This document shows, piece by piece, positions 51,439-60,506 of a stretch of 64,000 nt of DNA (position 1 is its first letter; each line of letters opens with the position of its first letter). Origin of the DNA: Streptomyces sp. CA-278952 (GTDB lineage Bacteria > Actinomycetota > Actinomycetes > Streptomycetales > Streptomycetaceae); NCBI RefSeq assembly GCF_028747205.1, contig NZ_CP112880.1:6076001-6140000 (forward strand). The letters are read 5' to 3'. The translations under genes were made by a program, and so were the position numbers. The notes beneath the pieces are model-generated. The model had not been told where the DNA came from and did no database searches. It saw only the letters and a list, made by a program, of their open reading frames with translations.

Positions 51439-51444
51439 CCACAG
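51411..51444. terminator. Terminator hairpin right after the lasso-like precursor gene
   Basis: CTGTGGGTGCGG (51411-51422) and CCGCACCCACAG (51433-51444) form a perfect 12-base-pair stem with a ten-base loop, nine bases after the precursor stop on the minus strand. It implies that the precursor is transcribed alone, or that the hairpin limits read-through. Confidence 0.8.
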
Positions 51445-51452
51445 AGCAGGAA

Positions 51453-51587
51453 TTAGCTGTTGTAGGCGCGGCGCTTGTCCTCGCTCTGGCCGCCGCCCTG
51501 GCCCTCGGTGAGCACGGTCGCTTCACCGATCTCGACGGGGAGCAGGTCCATCTCGTCGGTGTGCTCCGTGGTCTGAAGCGGGTCCAT
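51453..51587 (-). CDS. Albusnodin-like lasso peptide precursor (orphan)
   Basis: This 44-residue gene has a strong AAGGAG site five bases before its ATG. Residues 1-28 read as a lasso leader: acidic, with LLPVEIGEATVLTE, a Thr at position -2 and Gly at +1, as in known precursors. The proposed core, G29-S44, is GQGGGQSEDKRRAYNS. Asp at core position 9 (or Glu at 8) could close the Gly1 isopeptide ring, and Lys10 would be the site acetylated in albusnodin. From memory the albusnodin core is the same except for a final Cys. No B-type protease, RRE protein, cyclase, acetyltransferase or dedicated transporter for it is seen in the window, so maturation genes, if present, lie elsewhere. It is flanked by a GntR regulator and an ATP-binding protein. 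Confidence 0.75.
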   Translation of the reverse strand: MDPLQTTEHTDEMDLLPVEIGEATVLTEGQGGGQSEDKRRAYNS

Positions 51588-51666
51588 GTTCTCTCCTTCT
51601 GGTTAAGGGACGGGTGACTTGGTGCCGGGTCGGACAGACCGGGTCGGACCCGGTGCAGGCGGCCCG

Positions 51667-52269
51667 TCAACCACCGCTGACGGCTGCCGGTTGTCCGGAC
51701 CTCGTACGGAAGAGGGGTCGGAAGGCGTTGCGGAACCGCTGGACGATGGCGTGCGGCGGGCCGAGACGGTCGAGGGCCCACCGTCGGCCCGTCTGCTCCC
51801 GGGGCAAGCTCAGCTCTGCCCAGACCCGCTTGCCCCGTACGGTGTTCTCGGCTCCGCAGGCGATCGACAGATGCTCGACCAGCACCATGCCTCGGCCGCT
51901 TTCGGAGTCAGGACTCGGGCAGCGGAGCCGGGGCAGGACTGGGGAGCTGTCGTGGACTTCGAGCAAGAGCCTGCTCTTGCCGAGATCCGCGCGCACGGTC
52001 ACGCTGAGCATGTCGCCGGTCCCGTGGGAGACGGCATTGGTGACCAGTTCCGAGACCACGGTGGTCATCGCCATGTGGCTGTCCTCGTCCTCGGGCAGGC
52101 GCCACGTGCTGACGAGTTCGACCAGCCGCCGACGGCTGATCGCCGCCGAGGCGCGGGCGCGGACCAAGAAGAAGCTTTGGCTGCTCACATGCCTCACGGA
52201 TAACCCTTCGTCTGAACATACGACCTGGACTCGAATGGGATGTCCGCCATCGGGAAAGGCTTGTTCCAT
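51667..52269 (-). CDS. HATPase (GHKL) anti-sigma-like ATP-binding protein
   Basis: The 200-residue protein has a GHKL-type ATPase fold: VVSELVTNAVSHG (N box) and SGRGMVLVEHLS (G box). Such small proteins in Streptomyces regulate sigma factors or partner XRE regulators. The start at 52269 is uncertain; the domain begins about 40 residues in. It is divergent from an XRE regulator gene and upstream of the lasso-like precursor on the same strand. Confidence 0.85.
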   Translation of the reverse strand: MEQAFPDGGHPIRVQVVCSDEGLSVRHVSSQSFFLVRARASAAISRRRLVELVSTWRLPEDEDSHMAMTTVVSELVTNAVSHGTGDMLSVTVRADLGKSRLLLEVHDSSPVLPRLRCPSPDSESGRGMVLVEHLSIACGAENTVRGKRVWAELSLPREQTGRRWALDRLGPPHAIVQRFRNAFRPLFRTRSGQPAAVSGG

Positions 52270-52415
52270 CCGGCCAGTACGTCGCCTGCTGGTGTTTACT
52301 CAACTCCGTTACGGGCTGCCGGTCGTGGGCCATCCGGTGGTGCAAATTTCTGCCGGGGGGCCGCTTTGGGGGGCCAGAATTCGACGTCGAATTTCCAGAA
52401 GCTTGAGGGACGGGC

Positions 52416-53693
52416 ATGATGGCACCGGATGGCATCGGGGCGCTGCTGAGGGGAAGCCGCGAAGCGGCTGGTCTGACGCGTGAGGAACAAGCGTCGGTGT
52501 TACAGGCTGCTCAGGGCGGGAAATGGTTCGACCCGGAGAACCTGAAGCGCTGGGAGACCGAACGACGTCTGCCCACACCGATGTGGCACGCGCTGTTGGC
52601 CGAGTGCTACGGCAGGTCCACGGAGGAAATCGTTCGTGCCGTTGTGGTCAGCCGACGCCATCGAAGGCTCCATCGGCTGATTGATCAAGAAAAGAGGGAG
52701 GAGGGCTCGGGAGTGGACCGACGGAAGTTCCTCGGCGTGGCAGCGGCGGTTACGGGAATGGCGGGAGTGCCGGACATCTCGGAGGCGCGGCAGGGGATCA
52801 ATGCGGGCCTGTTCGCCTCGGACGGTAGCGATCTCGCCTATCTGAACGGGGCATTCGAACGTCATCGCGGTGGATATCGGGGGCGTCCGCCCCATGAGGT
52901 GCTGGAGCAGATGAAAGTCGATCTCGACCTGCTGCGGGAGCTTCTCGGCCGCCCTCACCCGGCTGCGGTGCGCAAAGACCTGGCGCGCACGGCCGCTGGC
53001 ATCACCGGCTTGGTGGCTGTCATCCAGCATGATCGAGGCGAGCAGCGGGACGCGGTCGGCTGGTTCGCCACGGCCGAGCAGGCCGCTCGCGAATCCGGCG
53101 ATCGCCACATGCTCGCCTGGGTGCTCAGTCGGCACGCGATGGTGCCGCTGAACTACGGAGCCCCGAATGCCGCCGCTGCGATGGCCATGCGAGCGCGAGC
53201 CGAAGCCGGCCGGTCTCCGAGTGCTGCCGCTGCCTTGGCTGCGGCCGTGACCGCGAGGTCACTCGCCTCCGTCGGAGACCGGGAGGGAGCGCTGCGAGCG
53301 GTCGGTGACGCCCGCGCCACCGCGGCGCGACTCGATTCGGCGCAGGAGGCCGATACCTGGTTCGGCTACCCGCCGCAGAAGCACCACGTGCACCTTTCCC
53401 AGGCGTTCACGCTCATGGGGCGGACCCGCGAGGCGTATGCCGAGCAGGAGTCCGCACTCGCGCTCACCAAGGCTCCGTCCGTCATGACCCGCGCGCTGGT
53501 CGCCGTCGATCGCGCGGTCTGTGTCCGGGCGGACGGCGATCCGGCCACCGCGGCCGACCTCGCCCTCGATGTCTGGCGTCAGCTTCCCTCTGCCTACCGG
53601 GGCGGCTTGGTGCGCTCCCGGGTCGAGTCGTTGTGCCAGTCACTTCCCGGACGTACGGGGGACACGTTGCGCGAGGCACTGGCCAGCCGCTGA
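52416..53693 (+). CDS. XRE-family regulator with TPR-like C-terminal region
   Basis: The 425-residue protein has an N-terminal helix-turn-helix (IGALLRGSREAAGLTREEQA and LKRWETERRLPTP) and a long helical region with TPR-like repeats (for example AVGWFATAEQAARESGD). A twin-arginine-like string (DRRKFLGVAAAV) lies in the linker, but is not N-terminal. This class is common and usually paired with GHKL proteins as here. Target unknown. Confidence 0.85.
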   Translation: MMAPDGIGALLRGSREAAGLTREEQASVLQAAQGGKWFDPENLKRWETERRLPTPMWHALLAECYGRSTEEIVRAVVVSRRHRRLHRLIDQEKREEGSGVDRRKFLGVAAAVTGMAGVPDISEARQGINAGLFASDGSDLAYLNGAFERHRGGYRGRPPHEVLEQMKVDLDLLRELLGRPHPAAVRKDLARTAAGITGLVAVIQHDRGEQRDAVGWFATAEQAARESGDRHMLAWVLSRHAMVPLNYGAPNAAAAMAMRARAEAGRSPSAAAALAAAVTARSLASVGDREGALRAVGDARATAARLDSAQEADTWFGYPPQKHHVHLSQAFTLMGRTREAYAEQESALALTKAPSVMTRALVAVDRAVCVRADGDPATAADLALDVWRQLPSAYRGGLVRSRVESLCQSLPGRTGDTLREALASR

Positions 53694-53723
53694 CGCGTCA
53701 CGGAGAAGGCCAAAACCCCGCCC

Positions 53724-54335
53724 TCACGCGAACCCCCGCCCCATCTCGTCCAGAATCTCGTCGATCACCGCCGCCGGCTCCCGCGCCAGGTCCTCCTCGA
53801 TCCACATGCGCATCGCGATCCGCAGCGAGGAGAGGAAGCCCGCCGCCAGGACGATCGGGCGGACCGGGGCCGAAGCCGGGCCGGGGCGGGCGGCCACCGC
53901 TTCGGCCAGGTCGCGTTCCAGGGTGGCGTGGTTGGCCAACTGGCGGGCCAGCAGCGAGGGGTGACGCATCGCCAGCCGTGTGCGCACCGCCCACTCGCGC
54001 TCCGGGGGTGCCACGCGTTCCGCGAACTGGGCCACCGCCGCGCGCAGGGCCGGCCAGGCGGGTTCGTCGGCGGGGCGGCCCCTCACCGTACGGACCAGGG
54101 CCCTGATCTGCTGCTCCTCGCCGTAGAGGAGGGCGTCCTCCTTGTTGGTGAAGTAGTTGGAGAACGTCCTGCGGGAGATGCCGGCCGCGTCCGCCACCGC
54201 CTCGACCGTCACCTGGTCGAAGCCGTGCTCCACCGTCAGGCGCAGGGTCGCCTCGTGCACGGCCTGCCGGGTGGCTTCCTTCTTGCGTTCCCGGAGTCCC
54301 GGTCCCGGCCCCGGTCCTGCAGTGCTGCTGTCCAT
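53724..54335 (-). CDS. TetR-family regulator
   Basis: The 203-residue protein has a TetR helix-turn-helix (LRLTVEHGFDQVTVEAVADA and GISRRTFSNYFTNKEDALL). It is divergent from a DHA2 exporter gene, the usual arrangement for a repressor that senses an exported drug. The start is ATG 54335; the intergenic region carries an inverted repeat. Confidence 0.92.
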   Translation of the reverse strand: MDSSTAGPGPGPGLRERKKEATRQAVHEATLRLTVEHGFDQVTVEAVADAAGISRRTFSNYFTNKEDALLYGEEQQIRALVRTVRGRPADEPAWPALRAAVAQFAERVAPPEREWAVRTRLAMRHPSLLARQLANHATLERDLAEAVAARPGPASAPVRPIVLAAGFLSSLRIAMRMWIEEDLAREPAAVIDEILDEMGRGFA

Positions 54336-54359
54336 GGGGGCATTATCCCCCGGGTGCGT

Positions 54360-54383
54360 AATTGTTGCGCAGTGAGCAAAATT
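54360..54383. promoter_or_regulatory. Inverted repeat in the TetR/exporter intergenic region
   Basis: AATTGTTGC (54360-54368) and GCAAAATT (54376-54383) are inverted arms around seven bases. Position between divergent starts suggests the TetR operator. Confidence 0.6.
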
Positions 54384-54497
54384 GCCCAGTGTGCATGTAT
54401 GGTGAAGTCTTCTCCCTCCCGTACGGGCTTCCCGCGCAGCCGTCCGGCGCAGACGCCCCGTACGGGCCTCTCGTACGAACTTTTCCGGAGGTTGCGC

Positions 54498-56051
54498 GTG
54501 AGCGCAGCAGACACCGCCACCGCCCCGGCCGGGGCCCCCGCCGCCGCACCCATGGACCACCGGCACGTCCTGCGGGCCCTGAGCGGACTGCTCATCGTGC
54601 TGTTCGTGGCGATGATCAGCAGCACCGTGGTCTCGGTCGCGCTCCCGCAGATCATCGGGTCCCTCGACGGCACGCAGTCGCAGTACACCTGGGTCGTCAC
54701 CGCGACCCTGCTCGCCTCCACGGCGTCCACCCCGATCTGGGGCAAGCTCGCCGACCTGTTCGCCAAGAAGCTGCTGCTCCAGATAGCCATCGGGCTCTTC
54801 GTCGTCTCCTCCGTCGCCTGCGGATTCGCTCAGTCCACCGAGCAGTTGATCGCCTTCCGCGCCGTACAGGGGCTCGGCATGGGCGCGCTCCAGGTGCTCG
54901 TCCAGGTGATCATCGCCGCGATGATCAGCCCGAAGGAGCGCGGCCGCTACAACGGTTACCTCGGCGGTGTCATGGCCGTCGCCACCGTCGGCGGGCCGCT
55001 GCTCGGCGGGTTCATCACCGACGCCTCCTGGCTCGGCTGGCGCTGGTGCTTCTTCATCGCCGTGCCCTTCACGCTGGTCGCCTCCGTGATCCTCGCCCGT
55101 ACCCTGCACCTCGCCGAGGTCCGCAGGCCCGACACCAAGGTCGACTACCTCGGCGCGTCGCTGATCGCCGCCGGGGTCAGCCTCCTGCTCCTCTGGGTCA
55201 CCTTCGTCGGCACCGACTTCGACTGGATCTCCTGGCAGAGCGGCCTCATGGTCGGCGGAAGCGTGCTCATCCTCGGTGCGGCCGTTCTCGTCGAGACCCG
55301 GGTCAAGGAGCCCGTCGTCCCGGTGCACGTCGTCCGCCGCCGGGACCCCGCCCTCGCCATCGTCGCCAGCCTCGCCGTCGGCATGGCCATGTTCGGCGGC
55401 GCGGTCTTCCTCGGCCAGTACTTCCAGATCGGCCGGGGCTACTCACCCACCGAGGCCGGGCTGCTCACCATCCCGCTGATGGCCGGCGTACTCGTCTCCT
55501 CGACCGTCGCCGGACGCCTCGTGTCGAAGACCGGCAAGGTCAAGCCGTTCATCGTCGCGGGCGTGATCGTCCTCGCCCTCGGCTTCCTCGGGCTGTCCTT
55601 CATCGACCACCGGACCTCGCTCGTCCTGGTGTCGCTGGGGATGCTGGGCGTGGGCGTCGGGGTCGGCATGTCGATGCAGAACCTGGTGCTCGTCCTCCAG
55701 AACACCGTCCCGCTCAGCGAGATCGGCGCGGCCAGCGGGGCGATCACCTTCTTCCGCTCCCTCGGCGGCACCATGGGCGTCTCGGTGCTCGGCGCGGTCC
55801 TCGCCCACCAGGTCGCCACCAGGATCACCGACGGGCTGACGAAGCTCGGCGTCGACCCGGCCGCGTCCGGCTCCAGCGGCTCCACCCTCAACGTCGCCGC
55901 CATGCCGCCGCAGGTCCAGGACGTCGTCCGGGCCGCGTACGGGGAGGCCACCGGCCACATCTTCCTCATCTCGGCCGGCATCGCCGTGATCGGTGTGATC
56001 GCCTCCCTGTTCCTGACGCCCACCAAGCTGCGGGACAGCGTCGATCTGTAG
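54498..56051 (+). CDS. MFS multidrug exporter, DHA2 (14 TM) family
   Basis: The 517-residue permease has the DHA2 signature region (MISSTVVSVALPQIIGSLDG), GKLADLFAKKLLLQ in the loop between helices 2 and 3, and about fourteen hydrophobic segments. GTG 54498 is chosen from GGAGG at 54487-54491, six bases upstream. Probably derepressed by the ligand of the divergent TetR protein. It is not obviously linked to the polyketide cluster. Confidence 0.93.
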   Translation: MSAADTATAPAGAPAAAPMDHRHVLRALSGLLIVLFVAMISSTVVSVALPQIIGSLDGTQSQYTWVVTATLLASTASTPIWGKLADLFAKKLLLQIAIGLFVVSSVACGFAQSTEQLIAFRAVQGLGMGALQVLVQVIIAAMISPKERGRYNGYLGGVMAVATVGGPLLGGFITDASWLGWRWCFFIAVPFTLVASVILARTLHLAEVRRPDTKVDYLGASLIAAGVSLLLLWVTFVGTDFDWISWQSGLMVGGSVLILGAAVLVETRVKEPVVPVHVVRRRDPALAIVASLAVGMAMFGGAVFLGQYFQIGRGYSPTEAGLLTIPLMAGVLVSSTVAGRLVSKTGKVKPFIVAGVIVLALGFLGLSFIDHRTSLVLVSLGMLGVGVGVGMSMQNLVLVLQNTVPLSEIGAASGAITFFRSLGGTMGVSVLGAVLAHQVATRITDGLTKLGVDPAASGSSGSTLNVAAMPPQVQDVVRAAYGEATGHIFLISAGIAVIGVIASLFLTPTKLRDSVDL

Positions 56052-56088
56052 GGCGTCGATCTGTAGGACAGCGACCCCGGATCCGGGC

Positions 56089-56135
56089 CAACAGCCCGTT
56101 CTCGCGCCCCGTACGGGCGCCGGAGCGGGCTGTTG
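56089..56135. terminator. Terminator hairpin after the exporter gene
   Basis: CAACAGCCCG (56089-56098) and CGGGCTGTTG (56126-56135) are perfect outer arms, with an inner CGCGCCC / GGGCGCCG stem. It lies 37 bases after the stop. The stretch 56136-56319 contains a possible 28-residue ORF starting at GTG 56187, for which I have no support. Confidence 0.8.
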
Positions 56136-56319
56136 TAGTGTTACCACCCCCGTACGCCACGGGGATCGACGAGATCGACCGAGGAGGTGAGACCCATTAC
56201 CGCTGGATCAGGCTGGGTGCTCACCCCGCGCGATCGCGTCGTACGACCGGCAGCAGTCGACCGGACGGCATAAGTCGATCGCGGAGCGCCCATCGGTTTT
56301 CCCGAAAGGCTTCGCTCGT

Positions 56320-57177
56320 ATGCCGGTTCACCCATTGAGTTCCCTCTCCTCCACCGTCCTGGCCCTTCGCCGCGCCGGCTGTGTCTTCGCCGAGGACGAG
56401 GCCAGTCTCCTCCACGAGGCCGCCGCGTCCGTCGATGAGCTGTCCTCCCTCGTCGAGCGCCGCGCCGCCGGGCTGCCGCTCGAACACGTCCTGGGCTGGG
56501 CCGATTTCCACGGCCGCCGCTTCGCCGTGGACGCGGGCGTCTTCGTGCCCCGCCGCCGTACGGAGTTCCTGGTCGCGCAGGCCGCCGCCCTCGCGCCCCG
56601 CCGGGCCGTCGTCGTCGACCTCTGCTGCGGCTCCGGTGCGCTCGGCGTCGCCCTCGCCTCCGCTTCGGACGCGGCCGAACTGCACGCCTGCGACGTCGAA
56701 CCCGTCGCCGTGCGCTGCGCCCGGCGCAACGTCGGCGACCTGGGGCACGTCTACGAGGGCGACCTGTTCGCCCCGCTGCCCGCCACCTTGCGCGGCCGGG
56801 TCGACGTGCTGCTCGCCAACGTGCCGTACGTCCCCACCGGCGACGTCGAGCTGCTGCCCGCCGAGGCCCGCATCCATGAACCCCGCGTCGCCCTGGACGG
56901 GGGCGGCGACGGGCTCGACGTCATGCGCCGGGTCGCCGCCGAAGCGCCCCGGTGGCTCGCACCCGGCGGCAGCCTGCTCGTGGAGGCGAGCGAGCGGCAG
57001 CGGGACACGGCGGTCGAGGTCCTGCGCGCCGCCGGGCTGAGTCCCCGGGTCCTGGTCTCCGAGGAGTTGTACGCCACCGTCCTCGTCGGGACGGCCCCCG
57101 CCGGAGCAGCGGAACACCTGGGGTTTTCTCCGTGGGGGGACCCGGTCACCGCCCCGAATCCGCCGGCACAGGACTAG
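56320..57177 (+). CDS. PrmC/HemK-like SAM-dependent methyltransferase
   Basis: The 285-residue protein has PLEHVLGWADFHGRRF and VPRRRTEFLV near the N-terminus (HemK/PrmC-type) and a SAM-binding VVDLCCGSGALGVALA. The catalytic NPPY motif of glutamine N5-methyltransferases reads NVPY here (LLANVPYVPTG). True PrmC enzymes methylate release factors; the altered motif suggests a paralogue with a different substrate. A similar gene stands beside glnE in other Streptomyces (from memory). ATG 56320 has AAGG upstream. Confidence 0.85.
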   Translation: MPVHPLSSLSSTVLALRRAGCVFAEDEASLLHEAAASVDELSSLVERRAAGLPLEHVLGWADFHGRRFAVDAGVFVPRRRTEFLVAQAAALAPRRAVVVDLCCGSGALGVALASASDAAELHACDVEPVAVRCARRNVGDLGHVYEGDLFAPLPATLRGRVDVLLANVPYVPTGDVELLPAEARIHEPRVALDGGGDGLDVMRRVAAEAPRWLAPGGSLLVEASERQRDTAVEVLRAAGLSPRVLVSEELYATVLVGTAPAGAAEHLGFSPWGDPVTAPNPPAQD

Positions 57178-57263
57178 GCTCGGAGGGCCCCGGGGTGGCG
57201 ACGGAGCCGCGCCGGGGCGACGTACGGGGACACGGTTCGGTTCGGCTGGCGGGAGAGCACGGA

Positions 57264-60260
57264 ATGACGACGGCGCCGGGGCGCAGAAGCAGTACGTTCA
57301 CCAGGCTGCTGCGGCACGGATTCACCGACCCGTCCGCCGCGGACCAGCTCCTCAACCTGGACGCGCTGGCCTCCGTACGGTCCGATCCCGTCCTCCTGGA
57401 GGCGCTCGGGGCCACCGCCGACCCGGATCTGGCCCTGCGCGGCCTGGTCCGGATCGCCGAGGCCGAGACGGAGAGCGAGCGGCAGGTGCTGCTCGGCACC
57501 CTCGTCACCGCCAAGCCCCTGCGCGACCGGCTCCTCGGGGTCCTCGGCGCCTCGGAGGCGCTCGGCGACCACCTGGCCCGGCACCCCCGCGACTGGCAGG
57601 CGCTCGTCACGTACGAGGCGGTCGACCTGAACCCCGGGGTCGCCGAGTTCGAGCGAGGGCTCGCGGACGCCGTCGACCCGGACTCCCTGCGGGTCGCCTA
57701 CCGCCGGTGTCTGCTCACCCTCGCCGCCCGGGACGTGTGCGGGACCACCGACCTGGCGCAGACCGCCGCCGAACTGGCCGACCTCGCCACCGCCACCCTG
57801 CGCGCCGCTCTCGCCATCGCCCGGACGGCCGCACCCGAGGACGCGGCCCGGTGCCGGCTCGCCGTCGTCGCGATGGGCAAGTGCGGCGGGCGCGAGCTGA
57901 ACTACGTCTCCGACGTCGACGTGATCTTCGTCGGGGAGGCGCGCGACGGGGCGGACGAGACCGAAGCCATGCAGGCCGCCACCCGGCTGGCCGCCCACAT
58001 GATGAGGATCTGCTCCGAGACCACCGCCGAGGGCACCATCTGGGAGGTCGACGCCAACCTCCGTCCCGAGGGCCGCAACGGGCCGCTCGTGCGCACCCTC
58101 AGCTCCCACCTCGCCTACTACCAGCGCTGGGCCAAGACCTGGGAGTTCCAGGCCCTGCTGAAGGCCCGCGCGGTGGCCGGCGACCCCGGGCTGGGCGCGG
58201 AGTACGTCGAGGCGGTGTCGCCGCTCGTCTGGGGGGCCGCCGACCGGGAGAACTTCGTGCCCGACGTGCAGAAGATGCGCCGCCGTGTCGTCGACAACAT
58301 CCCCGCCGACCGGATCGAGCGGGAGCTGAAGCTCGGCCCCGGCGGACTGCGCGACGTCGAGTTCGCGGTGCAGCTCCTCCAGCTGGTGCACGGGCGCAGC
58401 GACGCCTCCCTGCACAGCGGCTCCACCCTCGAGGCGCTGCGGGCGCTCGCCGAGGGCGGGTACGTGGGGCGCGCGGACGCCGCCCAGCTCGACGAGGCGT
58501 ACCGCTTCCTGCGCTCCATGGAGCACCGCATCCAGCTCTACCGGCTGCGCCGCACCCACCTCGTCCCCGAGGACGAGGCGGACCTGCGGCGGCTCGGCCG
58601 GTCGCTCGGGATGCGCACCGACCCGGTGACCGAGCTGAACAAGGCGTGGAAGCGGCACGCCTCCGTCGTACGGCGGCTGCACGAGAAGATCTTCTACCGG
58701 CCGCTGCTGGACGCCGTCGCCCAGCTGGCCCCCGCCGAGTCCCGGCTCAGCGCGAAGGCCGCCGCGATCCGCCTGGAGGCCCTCGGGTACGCCGACCCGG
58801 CGGCCGCCCTGCGGCACCTGGAGGCCCTCTCCTCCGGGGTCTCCCGCAAGGCCGCCATCCAGCGCACCCTGCTGCCGGTGCTGCTCGGCTGGTTCGCGGA
58901 CTCCGCCGACCCGGACGCCGGGCTCCTCGGCTTCCGCAAGGTGTCCGACGCGCTCGGCAAGACCCCGTGGTATCTGCGGCTCCTGCGTGACGAGGGCGCC
59001 GCAGCGGAGAACCTCGCCCGGGTCCTCTCCGCGGGCCGCCTCGCCCCGGACCTGCTGATGCGGGCCCCGGAGGCGGTGGCGATCCTCGGCGACCCGGAGG
59101 GGCTCACGCCCCGCACCCGGGCCCACCTGGAGCAGGAGGTGCTGGCCGCGGTGGGGCGTGCCGGGGACGCGGAGTCGGCCGTCGCGGTGGTGCGGGGGGT
59201 GCGCCGCCGCGAGCTGTTCCGTACGACGGCCGCCGATCTCATCGGCTCGTACGGCACCGAGGACAACCCCGCCGAGCAGGATCACGGGGCCCTCGTCGAC
59301 CGCGTCGGCTCGGCCGTCAGCGACCTCAACGCCGTCACCGTCGCGGGTGCGCTGCGGGCCGCCGTCCGCGCGCAGTGGGGCGACACCCTGCCGACCCGGT
59401 TCGCCGTCATCGGCATGGGCCGCTTCGGCGGGCACGAGCTGAGTTACGGCTCCGACGCCGACGTCCTCTTCGTCCACCGGCCGCGCGAGGGCGTGAGCGA
59501 CGAGGAGGCGGCCCGGGCCGCCAACACGGTCATCGGAGAGATGCGTCGGCTGCTTCAGCTGCCGACCGCCGATCCGCCACTGCTGATCGACGCCGACCTG
59601 CGCCCGGAGGGCAAGAGCGGGCCGCTGGTCCGCACGCTGAAGTCGTACGAGGCCTACTACCGGCGCTGGTCGCTGGCCTGGGAGAGTCAGGCGCTGCTGC
59701 GGGCCGAGCCGGTGGCGGGCGACGAGGAGCTGGGGCGCGACTTCATCGAGCTGGTCGATCCGCTGCGGTATCCGGTGGAAGGGCTCGGCGAGGACGCCGT
59801 ACGGGAGATCCGCAGGCTCAAGGCGCGGATGGAGTCCGAACGGATGCCGCGCGGCGCGGACCCCACGCTCCACATGAAGCTGGGGCGGGGCGGGCTGAGC
59901 GACGTCGAGTGGACCGTGCAGCTGATGCAGCTGCAGCACGGGTGGGCGGAGCCGGGGCTGCGTACGACGCGTACGCGTGAGGCGCTGGCCGCCGCGTGTG
60001 CGGCGCGGCTGATTCCGGCGGATGACGCGCAGACGCTGGACGAGGCGTGGGTCCTGGCGACGCGGGTCCGCAACGCGGTGATGCTGGTGCGGGGGCGGCC
60101 GGGCGACACGTTTCCGTCCGACCCGCGGGAGGTGGCGGCGGTCGGGCGGTACCTGGGGTACGAGCCGGGGCATGTCGGGGACATGTTGGACGACTACCGG
60201 CGGATTACGCGGCGGGCGCGGGCGGTGGTGGAGGAGCGGTTCTACGGGGCGGCGTCCTGA
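57264..60260 (+). CDS. glnE: Bifunctional glutamine synthetase adenylyltransferase/deadenylylase
   Basis: The 998-residue protein has two tandem nucleotidyltransferase domains, visible from paired motifs: VAMGKCGGRELNYVSDVDV in the N-terminal half and IGMGRFGGHELSYGSDADV in the C-terminal half. It adds and removes AMP on GlnA1 in response to nitrogen status. Start ATG 57264 follows GGGAGAG. Its position next to glnA2 follows the conserved actinobacterial nitrogen locus. Confidence 0.95.
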   Translation: MTTAPGRRSSTFTRLLRHGFTDPSAADQLLNLDALASVRSDPVLLEALGATADPDLALRGLVRIAEAETESERQVLLGTLVTAKPLRDRLLGVLGASEALGDHLARHPRDWQALVTYEAVDLNPGVAEFERGLADAVDPDSLRVAYRRCLLTLAARDVCGTTDLAQTAAELADLATATLRAALAIARTAAPEDAARCRLAVVAMGKCGGRELNYVSDVDVIFVGEARDGADETEAMQAATRLAAHMMRICSETTAEGTIWEVDANLRPEGRNGPLVRTLSSHLAYYQRWAKTWEFQALLKARAVAGDPGLGAEYVEAVSPLVWGAADRENFVPDVQKMRRRVVDNIPADRIERELKLGPGGLRDVEFAVQLLQLVHGRSDASLHSGSTLEALRALAEGGYVGRADAAQLDEAYRFLRSMEHRIQLYRLRRTHLVPEDEADLRRLGRSLGMRTDPVTELNKAWKRHASVVRRLHEKIFYRPLLDAVAQLAPAESRLSAKAAAIRLEALGYADPAAALRHLEALSSGVSRKAAIQRTLLPVLLGWFADSADPDAGLLGFRKVSDALGKTPWYLRLLRDEGAAAENLARVLSAGRLAPDLLMRAPEAVAILGDPEGLTPRTRAHLEQEVLAAVGRAGDAESAVAVVRGVRRRELFRTTAADLIGSYGTEDNPAEQDHGALVDRVGSAVSDLNAVTVAGALRAAVRAQWGDTLPTRFAVIGMGRFGGHELSYGSDADVLFVHRPREGVSDEEAARAANTVIGEMRRLLQLPTADPPLLIDADLRPEGKSGPLVRTLKSYEAYYRRWSLAWESQALLRAEPVAGDEELGRDFIELVDPLRYPVEGLGEDAVREIRRLKARMESERMPRGADPTLHMKLGRGGLSDVEWTVQLMQLQHGWAEPGLRTTRTREALAAACAARLIPADDAQTLDEAWVLATRVRNAVMLVRGRPGDTFPSDPREVAAVGRYLGYEPGHVGDMLDDYRRITRRARAVVEERFYGAAS

Positions 60261-60319
60261 GGGCGTGCTCCCGGGGCTCGGCCCCGGGGCCTCTCGGGGC
60301 TCCGCCCCGGGCCCCGCTC

Positions 60320-60481
60320 CTCAAGCGCCGGAGGGGCTGGAGAAGACGTCCTCAAGCGCCGGACGGGCTGGATGCGGGGCTCCGCCCCGGACCCCGCTCC
60401 TCAAACGCCGGAGGGGCTGGGAAAGATGTCCTCAAGCGCCGGACGGCTGGAAAGGACGTCCTCAAGCGCCGGACGGGCTGG
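60320..60481. repeat. Five copies of a 21-base intergenic repeat CTCAAGCGCCGGAGGGGCTG
   Basis: Copies start at 60320, 60351, 60400, 60431 and 60461 with one or two changes each. A GGGGCTCCGCCCCGG block precedes two of them (near 60295 and 60376). This is a typical Streptomyces repetitive intergenic element, filling the 246-base gap between glnE and the next gene. Confidence 0.85.
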
Positions 60482-60506
60482 AAATGGTCTGGTCCGGCGC
60501 TACGCG

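Noticed and set aside
56187..56273. Possible 28-residue ORF starting GTG, before the PrmC-like gene
   Set aside because: A ribosome-like GAGGAG abuts the start with no spacing and no family is recognised.
60261..60506. CRISPR-like array in the repeats after glnE
   Set aside because: Spacers are irregular, 9 to 28 bases, and the repeat is a known type of Streptomyces intergenic element; no cas genes.
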